42,370 nucleotides of DNA from Candidatus Hydrogenedentota bacterium (GTDB lineage Bacteria; Hydrogenedentota; Hydrogenedentia; Hydrogenedentales; SLHB01). Within the stretch, counting starts at the first letter, position 1; every line of letters starts with the position of its first letter. The stretch is taken from NCBI GenBank assembly GCA_016215105.1, contig JACRLJ010000074.1, positions 1 to 42,370 of the forward strand, in the 5' to 3' direction. Below, one piece after another: positions 18,601-25,909 of this stretch. Under the pieces are notes generated by a model. That model was not told the origin of the DNA and searched no databases. It saw nothing but the letters and a program-made list of their open reading frames with translations. The position numbers and the translations under genes are program-made.

Positions 18601-19330
18601 CCCGGTGGCGCTGTCGTACGGACTCCGCGAATTCGCGGAACTCATCGATAAGAAGACCCTGTTTGCCCTGAACTGGAAGTTCGGCGGTTCGGCGTCACGG
18701 CAGAAGCAGGGCGAGACTCCCGAGAAGCTGCAGGCGTTGCTCGACCGCTGGATTCGTCAAGCCGACGACCACGGCTGGGTCAAGCCCCAGGGTATTTACG
18801 GAGTATATCCGTGCCAATCAGACGGCGACGAAGTGATCGTATACGATCAGGACGACTGGAGCCGGACGCTTTGCCGTTTCGACTTTACGGTAGTGATCGG
18901 CGGCGAGCGCAAGGACACCGTATGCGCGGCGCAGTACTTCTACCCGAAATCCTCTGGGAAGATGGATGCGATAGGTGTTCAGCTTTCTACCAGCGGTCCC
19001 CAGGTGGATACCCAGATCACGGCGTTCCGTGAATCGGGCGACTCTGAATCAACGCTCTACCTGCAAGGTCTGTCGGATCGCATTGCCGAGGATATGGCCG
19101 ATCATTTGCACGCCCTTCAGCGCAAACGCCTGGGATTCAGCGCCGGTCATGGCGTACGCTGGTCGCCCGGCTACCCTGCCATGGCGAATCCCGAGAACAA
19201 CAAAACCATTCTGGAATTGCTGAATGCCGCCGAGCGCATCGGAGTGCGCATTACCGACGCGGGTGAGTTCTCGCCGACGGGCACCACCGCCGCGGTCGTG
19301 TGCTTCCACCCCGACGCGCGGTACACGTAG
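15680..19330 (+). CDS. metH: Cobalamin-dependent methionine synthase MetH
   Basis: A 1216-residue four-module enzyme that methylates homocysteine from 5-methyltetrahydrofolate through methylcobalamin. The homocysteine domain (1-345) has zinc ligands C265, C331 and C332 (in NCS and GGCCG). The folate (pterin-binding) domain starts near 375 (MIGERLNVRGSKK). The cap (about 670-780) and cobalamin domain carry DVHSIG with H799 as the expected lower cobalt ligand, and S in GMSALLVQT. The C-terminal S-adenosylmethionine reactivation domain (about 920-1216) has RWSPGYPAM. Length is close to E. coli MetH. The cobalamin motif is slightly unusual (QDVHSIG, where GDVHDIG is usual). No cobalamin or SAM riboswitch fits the 68-base upstream gap. 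Confidence 0.96.
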   Translation: MTQAALKRTVFDFRETLRRQIICIDGAMGTMIQALRVTDDDFGGPDFRMLSDLLTFSRPDAIKGIHLEYFRAGANAVETNTFGASPLRLSEYDFSTLNLSQFAPSPYGVDPRALSYEDLAYYLSRAGAEVACRARDEYFDTPEYDGRPLFVIGSIGPSNRVLSSTKADLKVSTFDEIAENFRHQVRGLLDGGVDVILYETQQDILELKAAVIGGLRAMDELGRRVPIMCQVTVDTFSKMQIFNTDIHAAMVTVEGLGIDVFGINCSIGPDLMLKTVEKLSRYSKLPISVIPNAGLPSSENGKTVFKFTPEDMARFQSEFVDKYGVNVVGGCCGTNPNHIRAIAQAVKGKIPKPRTPERGLYISGPQEAVLLDSSKTLIMIGERLNVRGSKKVRDAVESGGAIDHDALEEVVNEQVKDLGVKVIDVCMDSNVVDTTTALAEVVHKQTTDFSGAMCLDSFALDALAAAIKVYPGRPIINSMSMEDVEEGVTKVEAVIRATRDHHPMYIGLAAGPKGPGSTRQEKYELAKQIVDKAAEFGVTPDQIFIDMNVFPVGSESIEGMNFAVESLEAIPLIKSIHPDLRTTCGVGNLTNGLAKKPYMRQVLTSVWLDEARKRGLDAAIINPNHYVFVSNLDPRDYELGLRAILQRDMDAFAELEIVAEQKKGNVVTRRTSYEDLPLETAICEKIKDGYKERENGSFDYQGITYTYADKIVLQVAKAIETHEPLEFINRFLMGAMKDLGDGFARGEVSLPHLLKSADVMKQAMGFLEAYMRKSASVDIHEEIKYKGTIVLGTVYQDVHSIGKDLAKTLFENYGYRVIDLGVMTPLQSFIDAAKQYKATAIGMSALLVQTSNHMITVSKMMLEQGLENTPVLIGGAPVNDRHAGYVAMAGGEDVTRIRPNVFYCPTAMDGVNVMNRWASSPDVKPILDANRKKLLLQFERAEKRAHEEEQLLATLPRRQIQYEHHDVARDPWFGPVALSYGLREFAELIDKKTLFALNWKFGGSASRQKQGETPEKLQALLDRWIRQADDHGWVKPQGIYGVYPCQSDGDEVIVYDQDDWSRTLCRFDFTVVIGGERKDTVCAAQYFYPKSSGKMDAIGVQLSTSGPQVDTQITAFRESGDSESTLYLQGLSDRIAEDMADHLHALQRKRLGFSAGHGVRWSPGYPAMANPENNKTILELLNAAERIGVRITDAGEFSPTGTTAAVVCFHPDARYT

Positions 19331-19474
19331 CGACGGGCGGCCCTTCTCTATTGCGCATCGAACTGTGTGCCGTGCGCCGGCTTTCTGACTCGACGCCACC
19401 GACCTGGACTAGGCGTTTCCGCCCGGGCTGTTGCGGCGAATTTAACACGTACGCTGCAAGGGAGAAATCATCGC

Positions 19475-21871
19475 ATGGACGAGGTATTGAGGCGCGAAGT
19501 GCGCTTTATAACGACGCGGCTTGGCGCGATCATCCGCGAACAGGCCGGTAACACGCCCTTGTTCACCCACATCGAACAATTACGGACGTTTGCGAAAGCA
19601 ATTCGCAGGCATCATGACCGCGCGAGCATCACTGCGAAGCGGCGGCTCGTGGCTGCCCTTAGCGTCTCTGAGGCATATCAGGTGGCGCATGCGTTCAGTT
19701 TGTTCTTTCAACTCACCAATCTGTGCGAAGAGCGCGCGCGCGTTCGCCATCTACAGGCGAATCCCGAGCCCGCGCAGTCTTTGCGACGGATGTTTGGGGA
19801 ACTGCAAGAAGCTGGGGTCAGTGCGGAGACCCTGCAACGTTGCCTCGACAGCCTCGAAATCGAGCCGGTTCTAACCGCGCATCCGACCGAAGCCAAGCGC
19901 CGCACGACGCTTAATCACATTTTCCGGCTGTCCACGCAATTCGACCACCCCGACGAAGTTCTCGAGGCCCTCTGGCAGACCGTTGAAATCCGCGAACAGC
20001 GCGTCAGACCACTCGATGAGGTAGATAACGTCATCTTTTTCTTTGAACGCACGATTCTGTCGGCGGTGGCGCGCTTTAATGCGGTGTTTGATGAGGAACT
20101 TCGATTGGCGTTTCCAAAAGTGAAGCGTTCTCGGCCGTTTCTCACCTTCGGAAGTTGGGTGGGTGGCGATCGCGATGGGCATCCGTTCGTTACGCCCGAG
20201 ATCAGCCTCGCGACCGTGGAGCGCCAGCGTTCCCGGCTACTCAGTTACTACAAGAGTGAATGTGAAGGGTTGATCAGCGAGTTGACACACGCTTCCACGT
20301 CTCGGCGCCAAAGCGCTTCGGCGTCTGATCCTTTTCAACCCGGCGAAGTCTATCGGCGGCGCCTGCTGGAAAGTCAACGAAAGTTGAAGGGCGACTATCG
20401 ACACTGGGGGGAGTTTGCACGCGATCTTGAGGCCATACAAAGCGGGTTGCGGAAACAGCATGCGCATCGGGCGGCGGACGGCCGCATTGCCGCCCTTATC
20501 TCGCAGGCAAAAACGTTTGGGTTTCACCTTGCGCAACTGGACTTCCGCGAGCACAGCGGCAAACTGACCGGGACACCGGACGATTTGCTCGGCCAGTTTC
20601 GCGCGCTCCGCGCGATCCAACGCGATCACGGCGAACATGCGGCGCATCACTTTATCGTGAGCATGACACGCAACGCAGACGACCTGACGGGGTTGCTCGC
20701 GCTGGCTCGGCGGGTCAAAGTGGGAATAGACCTTGTGCCCTTGTTTGAGACTATCGAAGACCTGGACCACGCGCCGGGGATCATGGACACGGCGTGGAAT
20801 GTCACCGACTACCGGGAGCACTTGCGGCAACGAGGCGACATCCAGGAGATCATGCTCGGCTACTCCGACTCGAACAAGGACGGCGGTTATCTTGCGGCAA
20901 ACTGGTCTCTTTACCGTGTACAGCAACGCCTCGCGGAGCTGGCCGACGCGCGCGGACTAAAGCTGCGATTCTTTCATGGCACGGGCGGCTCAATTGACCG
21001 AGGCGGCGGCATGAGCCATCGCAGCCTGCGCGCACAACCGCACGCGGCGCACGGCAGCCGGATTCGCATCACGGAGCAGGGGGAAGTCGTCTCGCTCAAG
21101 TACTCAAACCCGGTCATTGCCCAGCGCAACCTCGAGCAACTCACTAGCGCGGTGATCGCAGCCAACTGCGCGCCGGCGCCAAAAACGGAACCGGCTTGGC
21201 TCACCGCCATGGACTCCTTGGCGCACGGATCGTTTGAGTTCTATCAAGACCTCGTTTACCGGACGCCGGAGTTTCAGAAGTATTTCCGGCAGGCCACACC
21301 CATTGACCTAATTGAACACCTGCGTATTGGTTCTCGGCCGAGCCGGAGGGCGGGCGAAGGTGACGTGCGGCAGTTGCGGGCAATTCCGTGGGTGTTTGCA
21401 TGGACACAGTCGCGGCACCTCCTGAGCGCGTGGTACGGCGTTGGACACGCTCTGGAGGCGCATGGTGATGTGGAGCAGCTGCGTGAAATGTACCTCAAAT
21501 GGCCGTTCTTTGCAGTGTTGCTCGACAACGCCGAGCTTTCGCTGGCCAAGACTGACCTCTATATCGCGGGCCGGTATGCGGCTCTCGTGCGCTCTGCGCC
21601 AATACGGAAGAAAGTTTTCGGGATGATATCAGAGGAGTACGACCGCACGGTGAGAATGGTGTTGAACGTAACGCGGCGAAGCCGGTTACTCTCGAACCAG
21701 CCCGTATTGGCGGAGTCGATCCGGTTGCGTAATCCGTACATTGATCCGCTCAATTATCTGCAAATCCGGTTCCTGCCGCGCTGGCGGCGCACAAGAGAAG
21801 ACGAAAGCCTGCGCCGATTGCTTGCGTTGACGGTCAACGGCATTGCATTCGGCATGAAGAGCACCGGCTGA
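19475..21871 (+). CDS. ppc: Phosphoenolpyruvate carboxylase
   Basis: A 798-residue enzyme that adds bicarbonate to PEP to give oxaloacetate, replenishing the citric acid cycle. Landmarks in order: VLTAHPTEAKRRT with the catalytic histidine, GSWVGGDRDGHPF, LGYSDSNKDGGY, FHGTGGSIDRGGG, FAWTQSRHLLSAWYGVG, LSLAKTDL, and RLRNPYIDPLNYLQ. It is shorter than the 880-930 residues usual in bacteria. Two positions differ from the common form: the glycine loop reads HGTGGS where HGRGGS is usual, and the C terminus is KSTG instead of the usual NTG ending. Start ATG 19475 follows AAGGGAG; an earlier in-frame codon at 19367 is rejected. It is followed by sbtA and sbtB, so bicarbonate supply and use are linked. 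Confidence 0.92.
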   Translation: MDEVLRREVRFITTRLGAIIREQAGNTPLFTHIEQLRTFAKAIRRHHDRASITAKRRLVAALSVSEAYQVAHAFSLFFQLTNLCEERARVRHLQANPEPAQSLRRMFGELQEAGVSAETLQRCLDSLEIEPVLTAHPTEAKRRTTLNHIFRLSTQFDHPDEVLEALWQTVEIREQRVRPLDEVDNVIFFFERTILSAVARFNAVFDEELRLAFPKVKRSRPFLTFGSWVGGDRDGHPFVTPEISLATVERQRSRLLSYYKSECEGLISELTHASTSRRQSASASDPFQPGEVYRRRLLESQRKLKGDYRHWGEFARDLEAIQSGLRKQHAHRAADGRIAALISQAKTFGFHLAQLDFREHSGKLTGTPDDLLGQFRALRAIQRDHGEHAAHHFIVSMTRNADDLTGLLALARRVKVGIDLVPLFETIEDLDHAPGIMDTAWNVTDYREHLRQRGDIQEIMLGYSDSNKDGGYLAANWSLYRVQQRLAELADARGLKLRFFHGTGGSIDRGGGMSHRSLRAQPHAAHGSRIRITEQGEVVSLKYSNPVIAQRNLEQLTSAVIAANCAPAPKTEPAWLTAMDSLAHGSFEFYQDLVYRTPEFQKYFRQATPIDLIEHLRIGSRPSRRAGEGDVRQLRAIPWVFAWTQSRHLLSAWYGVGHALEAHGDVEQLREMYLKWPFFAVLLDNAELSLAKTDLYIAGRYAALVRSAPIRKKVFGMISEEYDRTVRMVLNVTRRSRLLSNQPVLAESIRLRNPYIDPLNYLQIRFLPRWRRTREDESLRRLLALTVNGIAFGMKSTG

Positions 21872-21979
21872 CTGCGCATCGTTCTGGCCACGTGACGGCG
21901 ATGAGGCGCAACTATCAGCGAAACTCGTGGAGTTCAAGGCGCGCATGGCGTGTGACCCCCGAAGGAAGAACAGAACTCT

Positions 21980-22981
21980 ATGAGCAGCGATCTGCTACAA
22001 GGACTGCAAGCGAACTTGCTATCACCGCCGGTATTGTTCTTCGTACTGGGATTGCTGGCGGCGGTAGTCCGCAGCGAGTTGAGATTCCCGGAAGCGCTGT
22101 ATGTCTCGTTGACAATCTATTTGCTGTGCGCGATCGGATTCAAGGGCGGCGTGGAAATTTCCGAAGTAGGGCTGAGCCAGGTGTGGTTGCCGACGCTGGC
22201 GGCAATGGCGCTGGGCGGAATGATTTCACTGTGGACGTATCCGGTCCTGCGGTTCATCGGGCGCCTTCCGTCCGCGGACGCGGCGGCAATTGCCGGTCAC
22301 TATGGCTCGGTCAGCGCGGTGACTTTCATTACGGCGACGAATTTTCTGAAGGTGCTCGCGCAACCCTACGAAGGTTACACCGCGGCGTTCCTGGCAGTAA
22401 TGGAAGCCCCGGCGATCATCGTGGCCATCGTGGTCGGCAAAATGGCGCTGCGTCGGCAGGGGCCGGCACGCGCAACTGCGGATGATAGCTTGGGCTCGGT
22501 TTTGCACGAAGCATTGCTGGGACGCAGCGTGTTCCTATTGGTGGGTACTTTGCTAACTGGATTCCTCTGTGGCAAGCGCGGGATGGACTCGGTGGCGGGG
22601 TTTCTGGTGACGCCGTTCCAGGGTGTGTTGGCGCTGTTTCTGCTGGAGCTCGGTACCGTGGCCGGGCGGCGCCTCAATGACCTGCGGAAAGTAGGCCCGT
22701 TCCTCGTGGTGTTCGGGATCGTGATGCCGCTGCTGCACGGAACCCTTGGCGTGTTGTTGGGGCACGCGGTGGGATTAAGTCTTGGCGGAACGACGTTGCT
22801 GGCGGTGTTAGCGGCGAGCGCTTCGTACATTGCCGCGCCGGCTGCGATGCGATTATCGTTACCAGACGCAAACCCGACCCTGTATCTGACTGCGGCCTTG
22901 GTAATCACATTTCCATTCAACGTGACGCTGGGAATTCCGATCTACTACGCCATTGCCAAATGGTGGACAGGAGGGCATTGA
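21980..22981 (+). CDS. sbtA: SbtA-like sodium-dependent bicarbonate transporter
   Basis: A 333-residue membrane protein with about ten hydrophobic helices and family marks (FKGGVEISEVG, AGHYGSVSAVTF, MEAPAIIVAIVVGK, FLLELGTVAGRRL, ASASYIAAPAAMR). It belongs to the SbtA family (PF05982), first known from cyanobacteria as a high-affinity Na+/bicarbonate symporter and later found in many other bacteria. GAAGGAAG precedes the ATG. It lies 108 bases after ppc, which needs bicarbonate, and its stop is 1 base before sbtB, giving a probable ppc-sbtA-sbtB operon. The transported ion is inferred from the family and context. Confidence 0.87.
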   Translation: MSSDLLQGLQANLLSPPVLFFVLGLLAAVVRSELRFPEALYVSLTIYLLCAIGFKGGVEISEVGLSQVWLPTLAAMALGGMISLWTYPVLRFIGRLPSADAAAIAGHYGSVSAVTFITATNFLKVLAQPYEGYTAAFLAVMEAPAIIVAIVVGKMALRRQGPARATADDSLGSVLHEALLGRSVFLLVGTLLTGFLCGKRGMDSVAGFLVTPFQGVLALFLLELGTVAGRRLNDLRKVGPFLVVFGIVMPLLHGTLGVLLGHAVGLSLGGTTLLAVLAASASYIAAPAAMRLSLPDANPTLYLTAALVITFPFNVTLGIPIYYAIAKWWTGGH

Positions 22982-22982
22982 C

Positions 22983-23285
22983 ATGCCAGCACATTCGATG
23001 AAACTGGTGACGATCGTTTGTGAGGCGCTGGCGCGCGATGCAGTGACGCGTTTACTGCGCGACGTTGGCGCGCACGGTTACACGCTATTTGAGGTCGAAG
23101 GGTTGGGAGCGAAAGGGCCACGTACACTCGAGATGGTCGAATTGGCGAATATCCAGATTGAGGTACTCGTGCCTCCGGCGGTGTGTGATCGGTTGATGGA
23201 CGAACTCGAAACCAGGTTCTTCCCAACGTACGCGATGATCGCTCATGAGACCGACGTTAGTGTGCGCCGACCGGACAAATTCTAG
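22983..23285 (+). CDS. sbtB: SbtB-like PII-family regulator
   Basis: A 100-residue PII-like protein. It begins MKLVTIVCEALARDAVTRLL after five residues, has GAHGYTLFEVEGLGAKG leading into the T-loop region, and NIQIEVLVPPAVCDRLMDEL plus FFPTYAMIAHETDVSV as the second half of the ferredoxin-like fold. SbtB proteins bind adenine nucleotides (including cAMP in cyanobacteria) and bind SbtA to control transport. The C terminus ends in RRPDKF and lacks the Cys-Gly-Pro-x-Gly-Cys redox tail of many cyanobacterial SbtB proteins. It starts 1 base after the sbtA stop, which strongly supports the pairing. Confidence 0.85.
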   Translation: MPAHSMKLVTIVCEALARDAVTRLLRDVGAHGYTLFEVEGLGAKGPRTLEMVELANIQIEVLVPPAVCDRLMDELETRFFPTYAMIAHETDVSVRRPDKF

Positions 23286-23348
23286 ATGGCCACGACATCG
23301 CCGAACGATGAGACACGATATCATCATTAGACCGGCGCCGGAGCGACC

Positions 23349-23377
23349 TTGCGGACTGATGGACGATCCCCTACACT
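23349..23377 (+). promoter_or_regulatory. Putative promoter of the GH42-nitrilase gene
   Basis: TTGCGG (23349-23354) and TACACT (23372-23377) are spaced by 17 bases, 50 bases ahead of the start at 23428. The -10 hexamer is the same as that before the transporter gene at 4131. Prediction from pattern only. Confidence 0.45.
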
Positions 23378-23427
23378 GACACCGCTTTTGCCCTATCAGA
23401 ATCCGCGTGCCAGGAGAACGTCTGCCC

Positions 23428-25815
23428 ATGTGTGCCCTCGCCGTCCTAATCTCCTCCTCCGTTTGCGCCGCAGTTCCCGTTCAATACTCCTTTACGCTGT
23501 GGAATTGGGACACCAATTACCGTGACATTGCTGCGTTCCGCCGAACAGTTGACGCGTGCGCGGTTCATGGCTTCACGCTCATTGAGCTCGGCGCCGCGTG
23601 GGAAGACTGCGAAAAGCAGGAAGGACAATTCGACTTCAGTATCGTCGACGAGCGCGTGGCCTACGTTACTTCCACAGGGCTGGGGCTGCGTTTGCGGCCT
23701 AACCTCTACGATTGGCCGGCCTGGTATACGCCGGAGTTGTTCACGGACGCGAAGGGAGTCGCTTTTCCCCATTGCGGCGGGTACCCGAGCGTGTTCAACG
23801 CCGAGAATCGCAAGCGGCAATACCGGCTTTCTGGGGAACTCGCGAAGCACTGCGCCGGACATGGGTACACCTACAGTCCGGGCTTCAGCGTACACATGGA
23901 GGTCAAGTTTGCCGATTGGATCAGCTATGAGCCGTCGGCGCGCGCGGCGTTTCGCGCCTGGCTTGCCGGACGCTATGGGACGGTCGAGGCGCTCAACGCT
24001 GCGTGGAAAACGGCGCTAGCGTCTTTTCAAGAAATCGAGCCGCCCGTGCCGGCCGATACGGCGGGAAGTCCCTCGCTCGATGAACAGTCCAACGACTGGA
24101 TACGGTTTCGCGAGTTCGCGTTGGCGGATTGGGTCGCGGGCTTCGCCGCCGAAGTGCGGCTCAACGATCCCAGCGCCAGGATTTCCGTGCCGCTCGGCGA
24201 GAGTTACCGCCGGGAGTCGGCGCGCATGGCCAATCTGGGCTATTGGGCCTATTCGCGCCCGGCTGACGAGGTAGTACACTCCTACGACTTCTTCTGGCAC
24301 GGCAAGAACGGGCTCGAGAATAGCATGGCGTCGGTGGCGGCCTTCATCGGAATTACCCAGCGCCCGTCAATTCTCGAAGTGGACGGTCCGACTCTACTCG
24401 ACCAGTTCGGCTACACTCCCGCGGACCTGGTCCGTGTGGCGCGGTTCGCCCTCGAAGCCGGCGCGGCCGGAATCCAAGTTTCAAACTGGGGAGGGATCGA
24501 CGTCACGCAGTGGCCCTTCCTTTCCGAAGTTGGGGCGCTGGTCCGTGAGCGCCGCGCGCAAGGAGATTGGGAACTGCCCATGCCGTGTCCGACCTTGTAC
24601 TATGTCTCGAAATGGCAGAACTACGTTTATCGCGAGCCGTCGGAATGGGTTCATGACCGTCAATTCGGGTATTGGCTGACGCTACATCGAGCCGGCATTC
24701 CCGCGCGCATTGTGACCGACGAAAACCTGCTTAAGGAAGACTTGCGTGCGCAGACCATGGTCATTCCGTGCGGCGCTGTTATCGATGCGCCCGTGCGGGA
24801 CCGTCTTCGGGCTTTGTCCAATGGCATGCGAATCGTCGCGGACGATATCCCCGGTTTGTTCACCACCTCTCAGAAGACCGAAGGCCAGTTTGGCGCAAAG
24901 GTCGAGGTCTTGGATCGCCCGTTCGCGGAGGAGAAGCGCGCTCCCGCGGAGCTACTGGCCGCGTCTGACAAGGACGTCCAAACGCTGCGTGTGGCGGCCG
25001 TCCAGTTCCTGACCTCATTCGACGTGGCATCAAACGCGGCCAAGATCGTGGGATACATCCGCCAGGCTGCGGATCAGGGCGCGAAGGTGGTGGTGTTTCC
25101 CGAGATGGCGCTTACGGGCTACAGCAAGGCCGCTGACGCCTACGCCACTCTCGATTGGAAGACGGTCGAGGCGGGGCTAAGCGGCATCCGAAAGGCTTGC
25201 CAAGACCGCAAGGTCTACGCAATCGTCGGCGCCCCGATTCGGGATGGCGATGCCTGGTACTGCGCAGCGCTGGCTATCAATCCCGCGGGGGACATCATCG
25301 ACGCCTACGAGAAGACCTATCTCGCGGGAGAGGCCTGGGCAAAACCGGGCCGAAAGTTCACGACGTTCGACATCGAGGGCATTACCTGCGCCACGATCAT
25401 TTGCCATGATGAACGCTACGGGCCGTTGGTGCAGCTTCGCGCGCTTCGCGGCGCGCAATTGTTCTTCTACATCTCCTGTGAATCCGGCGCAAGCGCCGAG
25501 AACAAGCTCGGACCGTACCGGGCGCAGGTCCAAGCGCGCGCGGTCGAAAACAAAGTCTACGTGGTCCACGCCAATACTCCCGCGAACGCCGCGAATCCGC
25601 AAGATCCCGCCGCCTCCCACGGTGAGAGTCGTATCGTGGCGCCGGACGGCAATCTCATCACGGAGGCGCCCAGGTACGATGACGCCGTAGTCTACGCTGA
25701 CCTGAATCTGCGGCGTACGCCTCCGCGCCCAGGGAAAGCGGTAACCGAGGGACCTTTGGCCGCGTGGATGCAGCAGGGGCTTGACTTGGTAAACAGCCCC
25801 GGCAAAACGCCATAG
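23428..25815 (+). CDS. Secreted GH42-like glycosidase fused to a nitrilase-family amidase
   Basis: A 795-residue two-domain protein with an N-terminal signal-like segment (MCALAVLISSSVCAA). Residues about 20-390 resemble a GH42 beta-galactosidase barrel: FTLWNWDTNY, CEKQEGQFDF, RPNLYDWPAWY, and YEPSARAAFRAWLAGRYGT; E158 (HMEV) and E317 (ILEVDGP) are the likely acid/base and nucleophile. Residues about 395-515 form a glutamine-amidotransferase-like linker region. Residues about 525-775 are a carbon-nitrogen hydrolase with triad E559 (FPEMALTGYS), K629 (YEKTYLAG) and C659 (IICHDERYG). The protein should act outside the cytoplasm on a glycan-linked amide or on two successive bonds, but no substrate is known. 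Start: ATG 23428 with AGGAG at 23412-23416; GTG 23407 is less likely. Both active sites look intact. Confidence 0.8.
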   Translation: MCALAVLISSSVCAAVPVQYSFTLWNWDTNYRDIAAFRRTVDACAVHGFTLIELGAAWEDCEKQEGQFDFSIVDERVAYVTSTGLGLRLRPNLYDWPAWYTPELFTDAKGVAFPHCGGYPSVFNAENRKRQYRLSGELAKHCAGHGYTYSPGFSVHMEVKFADWISYEPSARAAFRAWLAGRYGTVEALNAAWKTALASFQEIEPPVPADTAGSPSLDEQSNDWIRFREFALADWVAGFAAEVRLNDPSARISVPLGESYRRESARMANLGYWAYSRPADEVVHSYDFFWHGKNGLENSMASVAAFIGITQRPSILEVDGPTLLDQFGYTPADLVRVARFALEAGAAGIQVSNWGGIDVTQWPFLSEVGALVRERRAQGDWELPMPCPTLYYVSKWQNYVYREPSEWVHDRQFGYWLTLHRAGIPARIVTDENLLKEDLRAQTMVIPCGAVIDAPVRDRLRALSNGMRIVADDIPGLFTTSQKTEGQFGAKVEVLDRPFAEEKRAPAELLAASDKDVQTLRVAAVQFLTSFDVASNAAKIVGYIRQAADQGAKVVVFPEMALTGYSKAADAYATLDWKTVEAGLSGIRKACQDRKVYAIVGAPIRDGDAWYCAALAINPAGDIIDAYEKTYLAGEAWAKPGRKFTTFDIEGITCATIICHDERYGPLVQLRALRGAQLFFYISCESGASAENKLGPYRAQVQARAVENKVYVVHANTPANAANPQDPAASHGESRIVAPDGNLITEAPRYDDAVVYADLNLRRTPPRPGKAVTEGPLAAWMQQGLDLVNSPGKTP

Positions 25816-25855
25816 CGCTGCCCTCCATCCCGAGGCGGCGGTAGGTCGTCTAAGG

Positions 25856-25884
25856 TTGCGTAAGTCCTTGATGTCTGGTACAAT
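25856..25884 (+). promoter_or_regulatory. Putative extended -10 promoter of rmlD-rmlB
   Basis: TTGCGT (25856-25861), a 17-base spacer, and TACAAT (25879-25884) preceded by TGG (the extended -10 TGn). It lies 26 bases ahead of the rmlD start. The -35 match is weak, which fits the extended -10 form. Confidence 0.5.
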
Positions 25885-25909
25885 ACGCGCCAATCGGATA
25901 CGAGGGGAT

